Counted from the stretch's first letter, positions 24,982 to 34,013 are shown. The stretch: 64,000 nucleotides of DNA from Geodermatophilus aquaeductus (GCF_900182545.1 NZ_FXTJ01000002.1:248001-312000); one strand, 5' to 3'. Numbers and translations: made by a program. The notes: a model not told the origin generated them from the sequence alone.

Positions 24982-26445
24982 TCAGCCCCGCGCCGCCCCG
25001 AGCCCGAGCACCGCGGCCAGCCCGAGCGCGCTGCGCGGCGCGTAGGCCGCCCGCCACAGCCCGCCGTGGACGGCGGCGTACGCCTCGTCCTGCCACGGCT
25101 GGTCGTGCCGGGGGCCGCCGTCGGTGTGCAGGTCGTGCACCAGCAGCGCGGCCATGAGCACGTTCGACGTCGCCGGCTCGAACACCTCGACGCCGAAGCG
25201 GTGCGCCCCGGCGTAGGCGGCGGCCAGTGCCCGGTTCTTCACCACCGAGCGGGTGCGCGTGGGCGGCGCGACGTTCATCGACACCGTCACCCCGGAGGCC
25301 CGCGCGACGGTCGCCCGCCACCGCTGCAGCCGCTTGGCCAGCGCGTAGTTCGGGCCCTGCTGGGCGACCAGGCTGTCGCTGATCCCCGGGTCGGCGCCGG
25401 GCACGTAGGCGCGCCGCAGCAGCCGGCCGGCCGACAGCGTGCGCAGCGGGCGGCCGAGCAGCTTGCCGGCGCGCGAGCGGCCGGCGTAGGCGCGCACCGA
25501 CTGCTCGACGGCGTCGCCGGGGACGGCGAACACGTCGGTGGGCGTGGCGAGGAAGGCCAGCGCGAGGTCGGGGCGCTCGCGCTGCAGCCGGAGGGTGAGC
25601 GCGTCGACGGCCGCCGAGACGCGCACGTTGGTGGCGCCGTCGGCGTAGACGTAGTCGCCGAGCACCGGGTCGCCGGGCAGCTCCGCCACCCAGTCGGCGA
25701 CCGCAGGGACCTCGCGCACCAGGTCCGCGCCCGCGGTGGTGGCGAGGTCGCCGTCGCCGGGGCCGGCGGGCACGAGCAGCCGGCCGGCGCCGCGGCGGGC
25801 GGTGTCGAGGACCCGCCGCCACAGGTCCGGCCGCGGCAGGTCCACGCCGGCCACGGTGGCGCCCCAGCGCAGCAGCGCGGTCAGCGGCCCCATCTCCGCA
25901 CCGGCGCCGAGCACGACGACGGTGCGCCCGGGTAGCGCCAGCCACTCCGGGTGCGCGGCCACGGTGCGCACCGCGTCGGCCAGCGTCGGCTCGGCGATCC
26001 CGCGCTCGACCCAGGAGTCGACCTGGCGCAACAGGTCGTCGCCGCGCAGCCGCCTGCCGTGGAAGGGCAGGGTGAACTCCCGCTCGGGCTCGGCGGTGCC
26101 GGTGACCTCGCGGGTGGCCGGCGTCCGCCCGGCCGGGGCGTCCGGGAGCGTCCGCAGCGGCTGCTCGCCGCCGTCGCCGGCCACCTGCAGCCGGGCGTGC
26201 ACGGCGCCGAGCCCGGCGCCGGCGACGGTGAGCGCCGCCTGCGGGGAGGCCAGCCCGGCCTCGACGAGGCGGCGGAAGTGCACGAGGTAGCCGGCCCGCC
26301 AGTTGGTCTCGCTCTCGGCGGCGCGGGCGCCGGTGGGGTCGACCGGGCGCAGCGCGTCGGCGACCACGGCCCGCCCGACCGCCGCGGTGCTGCGCCGCCC
26401 GTCGGGTCCGGCCGGGAAGACGACGCCGGTGTCGTCGGTGCTCAC
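24982..26445 (-). CDS. Uncharacterised Rossmann-type protein, 487 aa
   Basis: I do not recognise a characterised family. Around residues 165-195 there is a nucleotide-binding-like strand-loop-helix, VVVLGAGAEMGPLTALLRWG, followed by a strand ending in Asp (ATVAGVDLPRPDLW), the usual Rossmann layout. Other conserved-looking blocks are LGDYVYADGATNVRVSAAVD, ISDSLVAQQGPNYALAKRLQ and NRALAAAYAGAHRFGVEVFE. There is no signal peptide or clear membrane helix. It is encoded ten bases after the pepA stop on the same strand, so it is likely co-transcribed with the aminopeptidase. A dehydrogenase or SAM-type fold are both possible. Confidence 0.75.
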   Translation of the reverse strand: MSTDDTGVVFPAGPDGRRSTAAVGRAVVADALRPVDPTGARAAESETNWRAGYLVHFRRLVEAGLASPQAALTVAGAGLGAVHARLQVAGDGGEQPLRTLPDAPAGRTPATREVTGTAEPEREFTLPFHGRRLRGDDLLRQVDSWVERGIAEPTLADAVRTVAAHPEWLALPGRTVVVLGAGAEMGPLTALLRWGATVAGVDLPRPDLWRRVLDTARRGAGRLLVPAGPGDGDLATTAGADLVREVPAVADWVAELPGDPVLGDYVYADGATNVRVSAAVDALTLRLQRERPDLALAFLATPTDVFAVPGDAVEQSVRAYAGRSRAGKLLGRPLRTLSAGRLLRRAYVPGADPGISDSLVAQQGPNYALAKRLQRWRATVARASGVTVSMNVAPPTRTRSVVKNRALAAAYAGAHRFGVEVFEPATSNVLMAALLVHDLHTDGGPRHDQPWQDEAYAAVHGGLWRAAYAPRSALGLAAVLGLGAARG

Positions 26446-26455
26446 GCGGGGGCTC

Positions 26456-27973
26456 CTAGTCCGTGGTGGTCGGGGGTGGGTCGACCGGTGCTCCGGCCTC
26501 CAGCCAGCGCAGCAGCGTGCGCACGCCGTACCCGGTGCCGCCCTTGACCACCTCGGCGTCGTCGGAGCCGGCCCGTGCGGGACCGGCGACGTCGAGGTGG
26601 GCCCAGGGCAGGTCGCCGGCGAACGGGCGCAGGAAGAGTGCGGCGGTGGTCCCGCCGGGGTTGCCGGGGGCGTTGTTGGCGTCGGCGACGTCGCTGTGCA
26701 GCTGCTCGGCGTACTCGCCGTCCAGCGGCATGCGCCAGACCCGCTCGCCGGCGTGCAGCGCGGCGGTGGACAGCGCGGTGGCCAGGCCGTCGGTGGTGGC
26801 GTAGAGCCCCGCCGTCCGGGCGCCGAGCGCGACCTTCGTCGCGCCGGTCAGCGTGGCGACGTCGACCAGCACCGTGGCGCCCAGGCGCAGGCGGGCGTGG
26901 GCCAGGGCGTCGGCGAGGACCACGCGGCCCTCGGCGTCGGTGTTCTGCACCTCGGTGGTCCGCCCGCCGACGTGCCGGACGACGTCGGCCGGCCGGTAGG
27001 ACGACCCGGACACCGCGTTCTCCGCGACCGGGACGACGACCGTCACCGCGACGGGCAGCCCGAGGCGGGCGGCGGCGTCGAGCGCGGCGAGCACCGCCGC
27101 TCCCCCGGCCATGTCGGTCTTCATGTCGCGCATGCCGGGACCGTGCTTGATCTGGATGCCGCCGGTGTCGAAGGTGATGCCCTTGCCGACCAGCACCGGC
27201 CGGGCGGGATCCGCGCCGGGCGGCTCGTAGGCGGCGACGACGACCCGCGGCGGGGACGCCGAACCGCCGCCGACGGCGAGCACGCCGCCGAAGCCGCCGG
27301 CGGTGAGCTCCTCGGGGCCGAGCACGGTGACGGTCACGTGCGGCAGGCCGGACAGCCGCGCGACGGCCTGCCCGGCCAGCCAGGCGGGGTCGGCGGTGTT
27401 CGGCGGGGTGTTGACCAGGTCGCGGGCCCAGGCGACGGCGGCGGCGGCGGCCTGTCCGGCCCGCGCCGCGGCGACGACGGCGGGGTCCTGCGCGTCGGTG
27501 GCGACGACGGTGACGGTGGCCAGCCGCGGCGGGGGTGGCCGGCTGCTGTCGCGGAAGCGGTAGCCGGCCAGCAGCGCGGCCTCGACGGCGGCGCGGACCT
27601 CGTCGGCCCCGGCGGGTGCGACGGCACCGTCGAGGGGCAGGACGAGGCGGGTGGCGCCGTGCTCGGCGAGGGTCTGCGCGCGGCGCACCGCGGTGGCGAC
27701 GTAGCCGCGCAGGTGCGGCAGCGTCTCGTCACCCGTCCCGACGGCGACGACGCTGCGCGGGCGGCGGCCGGGGACCGGCAGGTGGGTGATGGCGCCGGCC
27801 CTGCCGGTGTTGCCGGTGTCGGCCAGCGCGCCGGTCAGCAGCCGCGCGGGGACGGGCGGGAGGGTGCCGAAGGCCGGTGCGGTCAGCCAGGGCGGCAGCG
27901 TGCCGCCCGTCCCGACCGGGACCGCGAGCACGTCGTCCTCGCCCAGGCGGGGCAGCGCGGCGAGCAGCTCCAC
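26456..27973 (-). CDS. pepA: Leucyl aminopeptidase, M17 family
   Basis: About 505 residues from GTG 27973 (a TTG three codons earlier is also in frame). The M17 catalytic domain is complete: VGKGITFDTGGIQIK holds the first metal Lys/Asp, DMKTDMAGGA the next, and QNTDAEGRVVLADAL the signature NTDAEGR with the catalytic Arg. The enzyme removes N-terminal residues from peptides in the cytosol, usually as a hexamer with two metal ions. A variable N-terminal domain covers the first 180 residues. Confidence 0.93.
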   Translation of the reverse strand: MELLAALPRLGEDDVLAVPVGTGGTLPPWLTAPAFGTLPPVPARLLTGALADTGNTGRAGAITHLPVPGRRPRSVVAVGTGDETLPHLRGYVATAVRRAQTLAEHGATRLVLPLDGAVAPAGADEVRAAVEAALLAGYRFRDSSRPPPPRLATVTVVATDAQDPAVVAAARAGQAAAAAVAWARDLVNTPPNTADPAWLAGQAVARLSGLPHVTVTVLGPEELTAGGFGGVLAVGGGSASPPRVVVAAYEPPGADPARPVLVGKGITFDTGGIQIKHGPGMRDMKTDMAGGAAVLAALDAAARLGLPVAVTVVVPVAENAVSGSSYRPADVVRHVGGRTTEVQNTDAEGRVVLADALAHARLRLGATVLVDVATLTGATKVALGARTAGLYATTDGLATALSTAALHAGERVWRMPLDGEYAEQLHSDVADANNAPGNPGGTTAALFLRPFAGDLPWAHLDVAGPARAGSDDAEVVKGGTGYGVRTLLRWLEAGAPVDPPPTTTD

Positions 27974-28071
27974 CCGTGGCAAGGACGCGGCCCCGGTCGC
28001 CGGCGTGCTGCCGGCGGCCGGGGCCGCGTCGTCCCGCGCGGGGCTGCCCGGGGGCAGGCTCGCGGAGACGT

Positions 28072-28239
28072 TCAGCTGGTCGCGCCCTTCAGGGCCTCCG
28101 AGAGCGCCGCGGCCTCGTCGGGCGACAGCTCGACGACGAGGCGACCGCCGCCCTCGAGCGGCACCCGCATGACCAGGCCGCGCCCCTCCTTGGTGACCTC
28201 CAGGGGACCTTCACCCGTGCGCGGCTTCATGGCCGCCAT
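28072..28239 (-). CDS. DUF3117 small conserved actinobacterial protein
   Basis: A 55-residue protein, MAAMKPRTGEGPLEV at the start and ending LSEALKGATS, preceded by a near-perfect ribosome site AGGAGG five bases before the ATG at 28239. The centre GRGLVMRVPLEGGGRLVVE is the highly conserved core of DUF3117, found next to tag in mycobacteria (Rv1211 beside Rv1210). The function is unknown. Conservation of such a short protein and its neighbourhood supports that it is real. Confidence 0.92.
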   Translation of the reverse strand: MAAMKPRTGEGPLEVTKEGRGLVMRVPLEGGGRLVVELSPDEAAALSEALKGATS

Positions 28240-28314
28240 GCGTGCCTCCTTCGCCGACCACCCGCAAGCCCTGTGCGGCTGCGGTGTGGCTGTGTCTCGG
28301 TGCAGTGAGCTCCG

Positions 28315-28935
28315 CTACCCATGATCCCGTATCCCCGCTGCGGAACCAACCTGAGCCCCCGGGCGGGTGGCGCGGAAGCAGGTGGCGACGTGGTCGTCGA
28401 CCATGCCCGTGGCCTGCATGAGCGCGTAGGCGGTGGTGGGTCCGACGAAGACGAAGCCCCGCCGCTTGAGCTCCTTGGCCATCGCCGTGGACTCAGCGGT
28501 GGTGGCCGGGACGTCGGCCATCGTGGCCGGGCGGGGCCGCGGCGCGGCAGGGGCGAAGGACCACAGCAGCGCCGACAACCCCTCCGGGACCTCCTGGGCG
28601 GCCCGGGCGTTGCGGACGGCGGCGGCGATCTTGGCTCGGTTGCGGACGATGCCGGCGTCGGCCATCAGCCGCGCCTCGTCGTCGGCGGTGAACGCGGCGA
28701 CGGCGTCGATGCGGAAGCCGGCGAAGGCGGCGCGGAAGGCGGGCCGCTTGCGCAGGATCGTGATCCAGGACAGGCCCGACTGGAACGCCTCGAGGCACAG
28801 CCGCTCGAAGAGCGCGTCGTCGCCGTGCAGCGGGGTGCCCCACTCCTCGTCGTGGTAGGTGACGTACTCGGGGGCGCTGTCCCCCCAGGCGCAGCGCACG
28901 CGGTCGTCGGTCGGCACGGGCTCCACGGCGCGCAC
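28315..28935 (-). CDS. tag: DNA-3-methyladenine glycosylase I
   Basis: About 206 residues from GTG 28935. It matches TagI throughout: the N-terminal Cys (RCAWGDSAPEYVTYHDEEWG) and His, the FERLCLEAFQSGLSWITIL helix, GIVRNRAKI, and the C-terminal DDHVATCF with the His-x3-Cys pair. Together these give the Cys/His zinc site known in E. coli Tag. The enzyme excises 3-methyladenine from alkylated DNA. A later GTG in the first few codons could also be used. Confidence 0.93.
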   Translation of the reverse strand: MRAVEPVPTDDRVRCAWGDSAPEYVTYHDEEWGTPLHGDDALFERLCLEAFQSGLSWITILRKRPAFRAAFAGFRIDAVAAFTADDEARLMADAGIVRNRAKIAAAVRNARAAQEVPEGLSALLWSFAPAAPRPRPATMADVPATTAESTAMAKELKRRGFVFVGPTTAYALMQATGMVDDHVATCFRATRPGAQVGSAAGIRDHG

Positions 28936-28989
28936 GCTAGCGCCGTCCACCGACGGGACGGGTCGTCGACCGCTGCGGTGGGCCCGGTT

Positions 28990-29038
28990 CGTGCACACGC
29001 CGCGGCGGACCGGTCCGGGGGACCGCGTCGTGTGCACG
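28990..29038. terminator. Imperfect hairpin between EamA exporter and tag
   Basis: Ten-base arms CGTGCACACG (28990-28999) and its complement (29029-29038) enclose inner paired blocks CGCGG/CCGCG and a GGACCGGTCC core. It lies just after the end of the minus-strand EamA gene and before tag, a position suited to ending the exporter transcript. Confidence 0.5.
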
Positions 29039-29066
29039 CAGCGCGGCCGGGCCGTCCGCGCGACCC

Positions 29067-29957
29067 TCACGGCACCGCGGCGCCCTCCGGCTCGGGCGCG
29101 GGTGCGTTGCGGCGGGTGGCGAGCACGCAACCGGCGAGCACCAGCGGCAGGCCGACGGCGAGGCCGAGGGTGAAGGGCTCGTCGAGCAGCAGGACGCCGG
29201 CGAGCACCGCGACCGCCGGGTTGACGAAGGTGATCACCAGCGCGCGCTGCGGGCCCACCTCGCGGATGAGGGCGAAGAACAGCACCATGGCCAGCGCCGT
29301 GCACACCACCCCGAGGGCGGCGAGCGAGGCCAGCGCAGGGGCCGGCGTTGCGGTCACCTCCCCGAGCCGCGGGATCGCGAACGGCGCGTAGACGACCGCG
29401 GTGACCACCAGCGCGATCGAGCTGACCGCCACCCCGGGGACGTCGGCGAGGGCCCGGCTGGCCACCAGTGGCGCCGTCCCGTAGCCGATGACGACGAGCA
29501 CCACCGCGAGCACCGGCAGCAGCGCGACGCCCTCGACGTCGAGGCCGAGCAGCGCGGCGATGCCCACGACGCCGAGCCCCATCCCCGCGAGCCGCACCGT
29601 GGTCAGCCGCTCCTCGTCCCCGAGCAGCCGCGCGGCCAGCGCCGCGACGAAGGGCACCGAGGCCACCAGCAGCCCGGTGAGCGAGCTCGACAGCGACGTC
29701 TCGGCGTAGGACAGCAGCAGCCACGGCGCGGTCATCTCCAGCACGGTGAACAGCAGCAGCGCCCGCCAGTGCCGCAGCGCCGGGCGGATCTGCCCGCGGG
29801 CCAGCGTCCACGGCAGCAGCAGCGCCGCCCCGATCACGCACCGGGCGAAGACGACGACCACCGGCGAGGTCTCCTCGACCGCCACCTTGATCAGCAGGTA
29901 CGGCACGCCCCAGATGACCGACATCGCCAGGAACAGCACCCATCCGCGACGGCTCAC
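29067..29957 (-). CDS. EamA/DMT-family transporter
   Basis: A 296-residue protein from GTG 29957 with ten predicted helices in two EamA repeats. The first repeat opens GWVLFLAMSVIWGVPYLLIK, a typical EamA start, and the second contains LIREVGPQRALVITFVNPAV, the conserved end-of-domain motif. It is likely a metabolite exporter of the inner membrane. The substrate is unknown. It stands alone, with the hairpin at 28990-29038 downstream. Confidence 0.88.
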   Translation of the reverse strand: MSRRGWVLFLAMSVIWGVPYLLIKVAVEETSPVVVVFARCVIGAALLLPWTLARGQIRPALRHWRALLLFTVLEMTAPWLLLSYAETSLSSSLTGLLVASVPFVAALAARLLGDEERLTTVRLAGMGLGVVGIAALLGLDVEGVALLPVLAVVLVVIGYGTAPLVASRALADVPGVAVSSIALVVTAVVYAPFAIPRLGEVTATPAPALASLAALGVVCTALAMVLFFALIREVGPQRALVITFVNPAVAVLAGVLLLDEPFTLGLAVGLPLVLAGCVLATRRNAPAPEPEGAAVP

Positions 29958-30041
29958 CGCGCCATCCTCCCCGCCCCCGGCACAGGCCCGGACGCGCCCT
30001 GCCGTTGCGCATCCCCCGGCACCGGGGTTGGACTGCCTGGC

Positions 30042-30377
30042 GTGGATCCCGCGCAGCGCTTCGCCCTCCTGGCGGAGACCCTGTCCACCCGGCCCGGCGT
30101 CGGCCCGCCCGGCGCGGGCGGACGACGGGGCTTCGGCTCCGCCGCGCTCACCGTGGAGGGGTCGATCTTCGCGATGCTCGTCGGCGGCGCACTGGTGTTC
30201 AAGCTGCCGCGGCACCGCGTGGAGGGGCTGGTCACCGCCGGCACCGGCCTGCCGTTCGCCGCGGCCAACGGCACCCCGATGCGCGAGTGGGTGGCCCTCG
30301 ACCACGGCACGCCGGAGTCCGACCTCGCCCTCGCCGAGGAGGCCATGCGCTTCGTCGCCGGGAGCCGCCGCGCCTGA
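30042..30377 (+). CDS. TfoX N-terminal/MmcQ-like small protein
   Basis: A 111-residue protein from GTG 30042. The pattern GSIFAMLVGGALVFKLPRHR, then TGLPFAAANGTPMREWVAL and a final helix (LALAEEAMRFVAGS), resembles the TfoX N-terminal or YjbR/MmcQ fold. Family assignment is by overall pattern, so moderate. Function in actinobacteria is unknown; a competence role cannot be inferred. It lies 31 bases before the LysE gene on the same strand. Confidence 0.7.
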   Translation: MDPAQRFALLAETLSTRPGVGPPGAGGRRGFGSAALTVEGSIFAMLVGGALVFKLPRHRVEGLVTAGTGLPFAAANGTPMREWVALDHGTPESDLALAEEAMRFVAGSRRA

Positions 30378-30407
30378 GTCGTCCGGGCCGCTGGCTACCG
30401 TTCCGGC

Positions 30408-31037
30408 ATGGGCTGGTCGGGATACGGGACCTTCGTCGTCCTCGCGGTGGTGCTGGTGCTCGTGCCGGGGCCCGACGTCGCGGTCGTCCTCCGCAACACC
30501 CTGGCCGGGGGCCGGGCCCGCGGGTCGTGGAGCGCCGTCGGCATCACCGTCTCCAACGTCCTGCAGGGGACGGCGGCCGCCACCGGTCTCGCCGCGATCG
30601 TCGTCCGCGTGGAGCCGCTGTTCCAGGCCATCCGCTGGGCCGGCGTCGCCTACCTGACCTACCTGGCGCTGCAGGCGTTCCGGTCGGCCGTGCGCGGCCG
30701 CTACCCCGACCTCGACGCCGGCGGCCCGGCGACCGGGCGGGCCGCGCTGACCGGCCTGCGGCAGGGGTTCCTGAGCAACGTGACCAACCCGAAGGTGCTC
30801 GCCTTCTACCTCGCGGTCCTGCCGCAGTTCCTCGCGCCGGGCACCCCCGTCCCGGTCCTGCTGGCCTACGCGCTCACCCACGCGGCGGTGGGCCTGGTCT
30901 GGCTGCTGCTGCTCGCGGCCGGCCTGTCCCGGGCGCGGCGCGTGCTGGCCCGCCGCCCCGTCCGCCGGGCGCTCGACGCGTTCACCGGCTGTGCGCTGCT
31001 CGCCTTCGGCGCCCGGCTGGCCGTCTCCCGGAGCTGA
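30408..31037 (+). CDS. LysE/RhtB-family amino acid exporter
   Basis: A 209-residue membrane protein with the LysE/RhtB opening (FVVLAVVLVLVPGPDVAVVL, where PGPD/PGPN is diagnostic), the G-rich first loop, and the LRQGFLSNVTNPKVLAFYLA block with the conserved NPK. Six helices are predicted. It exports amino acids or related compounds from the cytosol. The converging MerR gene ends two bases away, so shared regulation is not implied. Confidence 0.9.
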   Translation: MGWSGYGTFVVLAVVLVLVPGPDVAVVLRNTLAGGRARGSWSAVGITVSNVLQGTAAATGLAAIVVRVEPLFQAIRWAGVAYLTYLALQAFRSAVRGRYPDLDAGGPATGRAALTGLRQGFLSNVTNPKVLAFYLAVLPQFLAPGTPVPVLLAYALTHAAVGLVWLLLLAAGLSRARRVLARRPVRRALDAFTGCALLAFGARLAVSRS

Positions 31038-31038
31038 G

Positions 31039-31851
31039 TCAGGCCACCGGCCAGGCCACCTCGACGTGCGGGGTGTCCGGGTCGACATCGCGGTCGCCGA
31101 GGTAGACCTCCGCCGGGCTGCCGGTCCGCTCGAGGCCCCGCGCGTCGATCCACGCGCCCACGGCGTCGTAGGCGCCGAGGATGCCGGGGAACTCCGCCCG
31201 GCCGCGGGACAGGCAGGTCACCGCCTCGCGGCCGGCCTGCTGCAGCCGGATGCGCAGCTCGCCGGCCGGCTCCACCCGGCCGGTGAAGGCCTGCACCACC
31301 TCCACCGGTCCGTCACCGTCCTCGGTGACCATGCCGTGGTAGACGACCCGCAGCGGACCGTCGACCACAGCACCCGACCGGGCCAGGTGCGCCGCGATCT
31401 CGTCGGCCGCCCCGGCGATGAAGCCGTCCAGCTCCTCGACGGTCAGCCGCCGCTCGGCGGTCAGCACCCTCGCCTCGGGCACCTCGCGCAGGGACACCTC
31501 GTACACGTGCTCCTCCTCCTCGGCCGGTTCGGCGGTCAGGGCGTCCACCAGGACGCGGCGCCGGCGGACGTCGGCCTCGACGCCGGCCCACCAGCGCGCC
31601 ACGGCGGCGCGCCGCCGCGGCGGGTCCAGGTCGACGACGTCGCGCACGCGGGCCAGCGGCATGCCCGCGCGGCGCAGCGCGGCGATGAGCCGGGCCCGCT
31701 CGACCTGCCCGGCCGCGTAGCCGCGGTAGCCGCTGGAGGGGTCGACGTCGTCGGGCAGCAGCAGCCCCTGCTCGGCGTAGAGCCGCAGCGCCTTCGCCGA
31801 CAGCCGGGTGCGCCGCAGGAACTCGCCGGGCCGCAGCAGGGGGTCGCTCAC
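31039..31851 (-). CDS. MerR-family regulator with GyrI-like ligand domain
   Basis: A 270-residue protein from GTG 31851. The N-terminal winged helix is GEFLRRTRLSAKALRLYAEQ followed by GLLLPDDVDPSSGYRGYA, typical of MerR. A dimerisation helix follows. The C-terminal 150 residues (VSLREVPEARVLTAERRL onward, ending EVYLGDRDVDPDTPHVEVAW) match the GyrI/BmrR effector domain, which binds bulky hydrophobic or cationic compounds. It probably activates an efflux gene by realigning a promoter. Target not evident; it is divergent from the DUF2243 gene. Confidence 0.87.
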   Translation of the reverse strand: MSDPLLRPGEFLRRTRLSAKALRLYAEQGLLLPDDVDPSSGYRGYAAGQVERARLIAALRRAGMPLARVRDVVDLDPPRRRAAVARWWAGVEADVRRRRVLVDALTAEPAEEEEHVYEVSLREVPEARVLTAERRLTVEELDGFIAGAADEIAAHLARSGAVVDGPLRVVYHGMVTEDGDGPVEVVQAFTGRVEPAGELRIRLQQAGREAVTCLSRGRAEFPGILGAYDAVGAWIDARGLERTGSPAEVYLGDRDVDPDTPHVEVAWPVA

Positions 31852-31959
31852 GCGGCCAGCCTGCGCCGTGCCCCAGGGGCACGGTCCAGTCGAGCCGCCC
31901 GGTTTCCGCCGGCGGCGGTCCGGGCAGCGCCCGGGGACCTGCGAGGACGGGAGGCCCGG

Positions 31960-32427
31960 ATGGCCGACGCACTCCCCCGGCCCGCGCCCCGGCGCCGGCT
32001 GCTGGTCTCCGGCCTGCTGCTCGGGGCGGGCACCGCCGGGGCGGTCGACGAGATCGTGTTCCACCAGCTCCTGCACTGGCACCACTTCTACGACCGGGCC
32101 AGCGGCGACGCCGGACTGGTCTCCGACGGCCTGCTGCACGCCGCCACCTTCTCCGCCGCGGTCGCGGGCCTCGCGCTGCTCGCCGACGCCCGCCGCCGGG
32201 GACCGTTCCCCGCGGTCCTGTGGTGGGGCGCGGTGCTCACCGGGGCGGGCGCCTTCCAGCTGTGGGACGGCCTGGGCAACCACAAGCTGCTGCGCCTGCA
32301 CCAGGTCCGCTACGGCGTCGACCCGACCGGCTACGACGTCGCGTGGGTGCTGCCCGGCGCGGCGCTGCTGCTGGCGGGCGTCGCGCTGCTCGTGCGGTCG
32401 CGGAGCCGGCCGGTGCCGCGCCCGTGA
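31960..32427 (+). CDS. DUF2243 membrane protein
   Basis: A 155-residue protein with four helices and the DUF2243 signature GAVDEIVFHQLLHWHHFYD, rich in His, then a second conserved His segment (WDGLGNHKLLRLHQVRYG). The His clusters suggest metal or heme contact, but the function is unknown. Its stop overlaps the CtaG-like gene start by four bases. This pairing is common in actinobacteria and suggests a joint role in respiratory-complex or copper handling. Confidence 0.88.
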   Translation: MADALPRPAPRRRLLVSGLLLGAGTAGAVDEIVFHQLLHWHHFYDRASGDAGLVSDGLLHAATFSAAVAGLALLADARRRGPFPAVLWWGAVLTGAGAFQLWDGLGNHKLLRLHQVRYGVDPTGYDVAWVLPGAALLLAGVALLVRSRSRPVPRP

Positions 32428-33149
32428 CCGCCCTGCTCGCCCTCCTGCTCGCCGCGGCGGCCGGCTACGTCGCCGCCACCTGGCGCTGCCGCGCCCCCTG
32501 GCCGCTGACGCGGACCGCCGCGTGGCTGGCCGGTCTGGCGGCCGCGGCGGTCGCCGTCGCAGGACCGGGCGCGGCGCATGCCGACCTGCACGCCCACATG
32601 GCCGCCCATCTGCTGCTCGGCATGGCCGCCCCGGTGCTGCTCGTGCTCGCCGCCCCGGTGACCCTCGTCCTGCGGGCGCTACCGCCGCCGGCCGCGCGCC
32701 GGCTGTCCCGGGTGCTGCGCAGCGCACCCGCACGCTGGGCCACCGACCCGCTGGTCGCCGTCCCGGTCAACGCCGCCGGGCTGTGGCTGCTCTACGGCAC
32801 CGGTCTGCACACCGCGCTCGCGCACCGGCCGGCGCTCGCCGCGCTGGTCTGGCTGCACCTGCTCGTCAGCGGCTACCTCGCCACGGCCGCGGTGCTCGCC
32901 GTCGACCCCGCACCCCACCGGCGGTCGGTGGGCGTCCGGGCGCTCGCGCTGGCCGGCGGTGCCGCCGCGCACGACGTCCTCGCCAAGGTCCTCTACGCGT
33001 ACCCGCCCGCGGGCACGGTGGGGGCCGAGGAGGGCGCGCGGCTCATGTACGACGGCGGCACCGTGGTGACCCTGGCGACGGCGGCGCTGCTGTGGCGGCG
33101 CTGGTACGTCAGCCGCGCCGCCGTGCGGGCGGCCGCTCAGCCGGCCTGA
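32424..33149 (+). CDS. CtaG-like cytochrome c oxidase assembly membrane protein
   Basis: A 241-residue protein from GTG 32424 with about seven helices. HADLHAHMAAHLLLGMAAPV is the His-rich segment of the caa3-type CtaG family, which aids copper insertion into cytochrome c oxidase. A second His-containing helix (ALVWLHLLVSGYL) and the HDVLAKVLYAYPP loop fit as well. Overlap with DUF2243 makes an operon. No oxidase subunits are nearby, so the assembly role is from family knowledge. Confidence 0.83.
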   Translation: MTALLALLLAAAAGYVAATWRCRAPWPLTRTAAWLAGLAAAAVAVAGPGAAHADLHAHMAAHLLLGMAAPVLLVLAAPVTLVLRALPPPAARRLSRVLRSAPARWATDPLVAVPVNAAGLWLLYGTGLHTALAHRPALAALVWLHLLVSGYLATAAVLAVDPAPHRRSVGVRALALAGGAAAHDVLAKVLYAYPPAGTVGAEEGARLMYDGGTVVTLATAALLWRRWYVSRAAVRAAAQPA

Positions 33150-33601
33150 GTGCGGGCGTACCGGGCGAACCGGCGCAGCGAGATCCGGAAGCCCAGCAGC
33201 ACGAACGGCTTCACCAGCGGCCAGCCGACGACCCCGAGCAGGCCGAAGGGCAGCCACAGCCGCTCGGTCCAGACGAGGTCGGTGCCGTGCGGTGCCGGCG
33301 TCAGCTCGAAGATCCCGGGCCCGCGCACGATCCGGCCGGTGTGCTGCACGACCACGCGGCGCGGCGGGTCCCACTCGGTGACGACCATCGTGTCCAGCAC
33401 GCCGAAGTGCCGGCCGCGCCGCCACGGCAGCGGAACGCCGGTGCGGGCGGCCAGCCGCACACCCACGCCCTCGTCGTGCGGGCTGACCACCTCGACGTCG
33501 GTGGCCGGCATCCAGCGGCCCTGCGACCGCCAGTCGGTGAGCGCGGCCCACACCGCCTCCGGTGGCGCCTCGACGGCCACCGGCAGCACGAGATCAGGCA
33601 C
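33137..33601 (-). CDS. SRPBCC-family (START-like) protein
   Basis: A 154-residue protein with the helix-grip pattern: an opening strand VAVEAPPEAVWAALTDWRSQ, central strands (TMVVTEWDPPRRVVVQHTG) and a final helix (LRRFARYARTQAG). The family binds hydrophobic ligands in a cavity. The ligand is unknown. It follows the DivIVA-like gene with an eight-base overlap and converges on the CtaG gene end. Confidence 0.82.
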   Translation of the reverse strand: MPDLVLPVAVEAPPEAVWAALTDWRSQGRWMPATDVEVVSPHDEGVGVRLAARTGVPLPWRRGRHFGVLDTMVVTEWDPPRRVVVQHTGRIVRGPGIFELTPAPHGTDLVWTERLWLPFGLLGVVGWPLVKPFVLLGFRISLRRFARYARTQAG

Positions 33602-34013
33602 CGTTCCCCGCTCCTCCGGTCACGTCCGGTCCTTCGCCCCGCGCCGCCGTGCCGGATGCGGTCGCCCCGGACGCCGGCAGGATCAGCCCGGGATCGGTGT
33701 CGGCGTCGGCGGCCCCGGCCGGCCGCTCGGCCCGCAGCGCCGCGATCACCTCGTCGCGCTCGTCGAGCGCCAGCGCCAGCTGCTCGAGCAGCCAGTCCAC
33801 CTCGGTCATCCGGTAGCCGCGGACGGCCACCGACACCTGCAGCCCGCGCACGTCCTCCCCGGTCACCGGCCGCTCGTCGGGCAGCTCGACCGGCGAGCGC
33901 TCGAGGTCGGCCGGTGGCTGCGTCTCGCCGCGGCCGAGCAGGAACGAGCCGCCGAGGAACAGCAGCGCCCCGACGACGGCGACCGCGGCGATCCCGACGA
34001 GGAGGGACAGCAC
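33594..34013 (-). CDS. DivIVA-domain-like membrane-anchored protein
   Basis: A 139-residue protein. An N-terminal helix (LLVGIAAVAVVGALLFLGGS) anchors it. After a Pro-rich linker, the segment VRGYRMTEVDWLLEQLALAL followed by DERDEVIAAL matches the short DivIVA-type motif (GYRxxEVD) plus coiled coil. The tail is low-complexity. A similar small protein lies near tag in mycobacteria (Rv1209). A role in pole or septum localisation is possible. It is downstream of the LOG-family gene on the same strand. Confidence 0.75.
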   Translation of the reverse strand: MLSLLVGIAAVAVVGALLFLGGSFLLGRGETQPPADLERSPVELPDERPVTGEDVRGLQVSVAVRGYRMTEVDWLLEQLALALDERDEVIAALRAERPAGAADADTDPGLILPASGATASGTAARGEGPDVTGGAGNGA

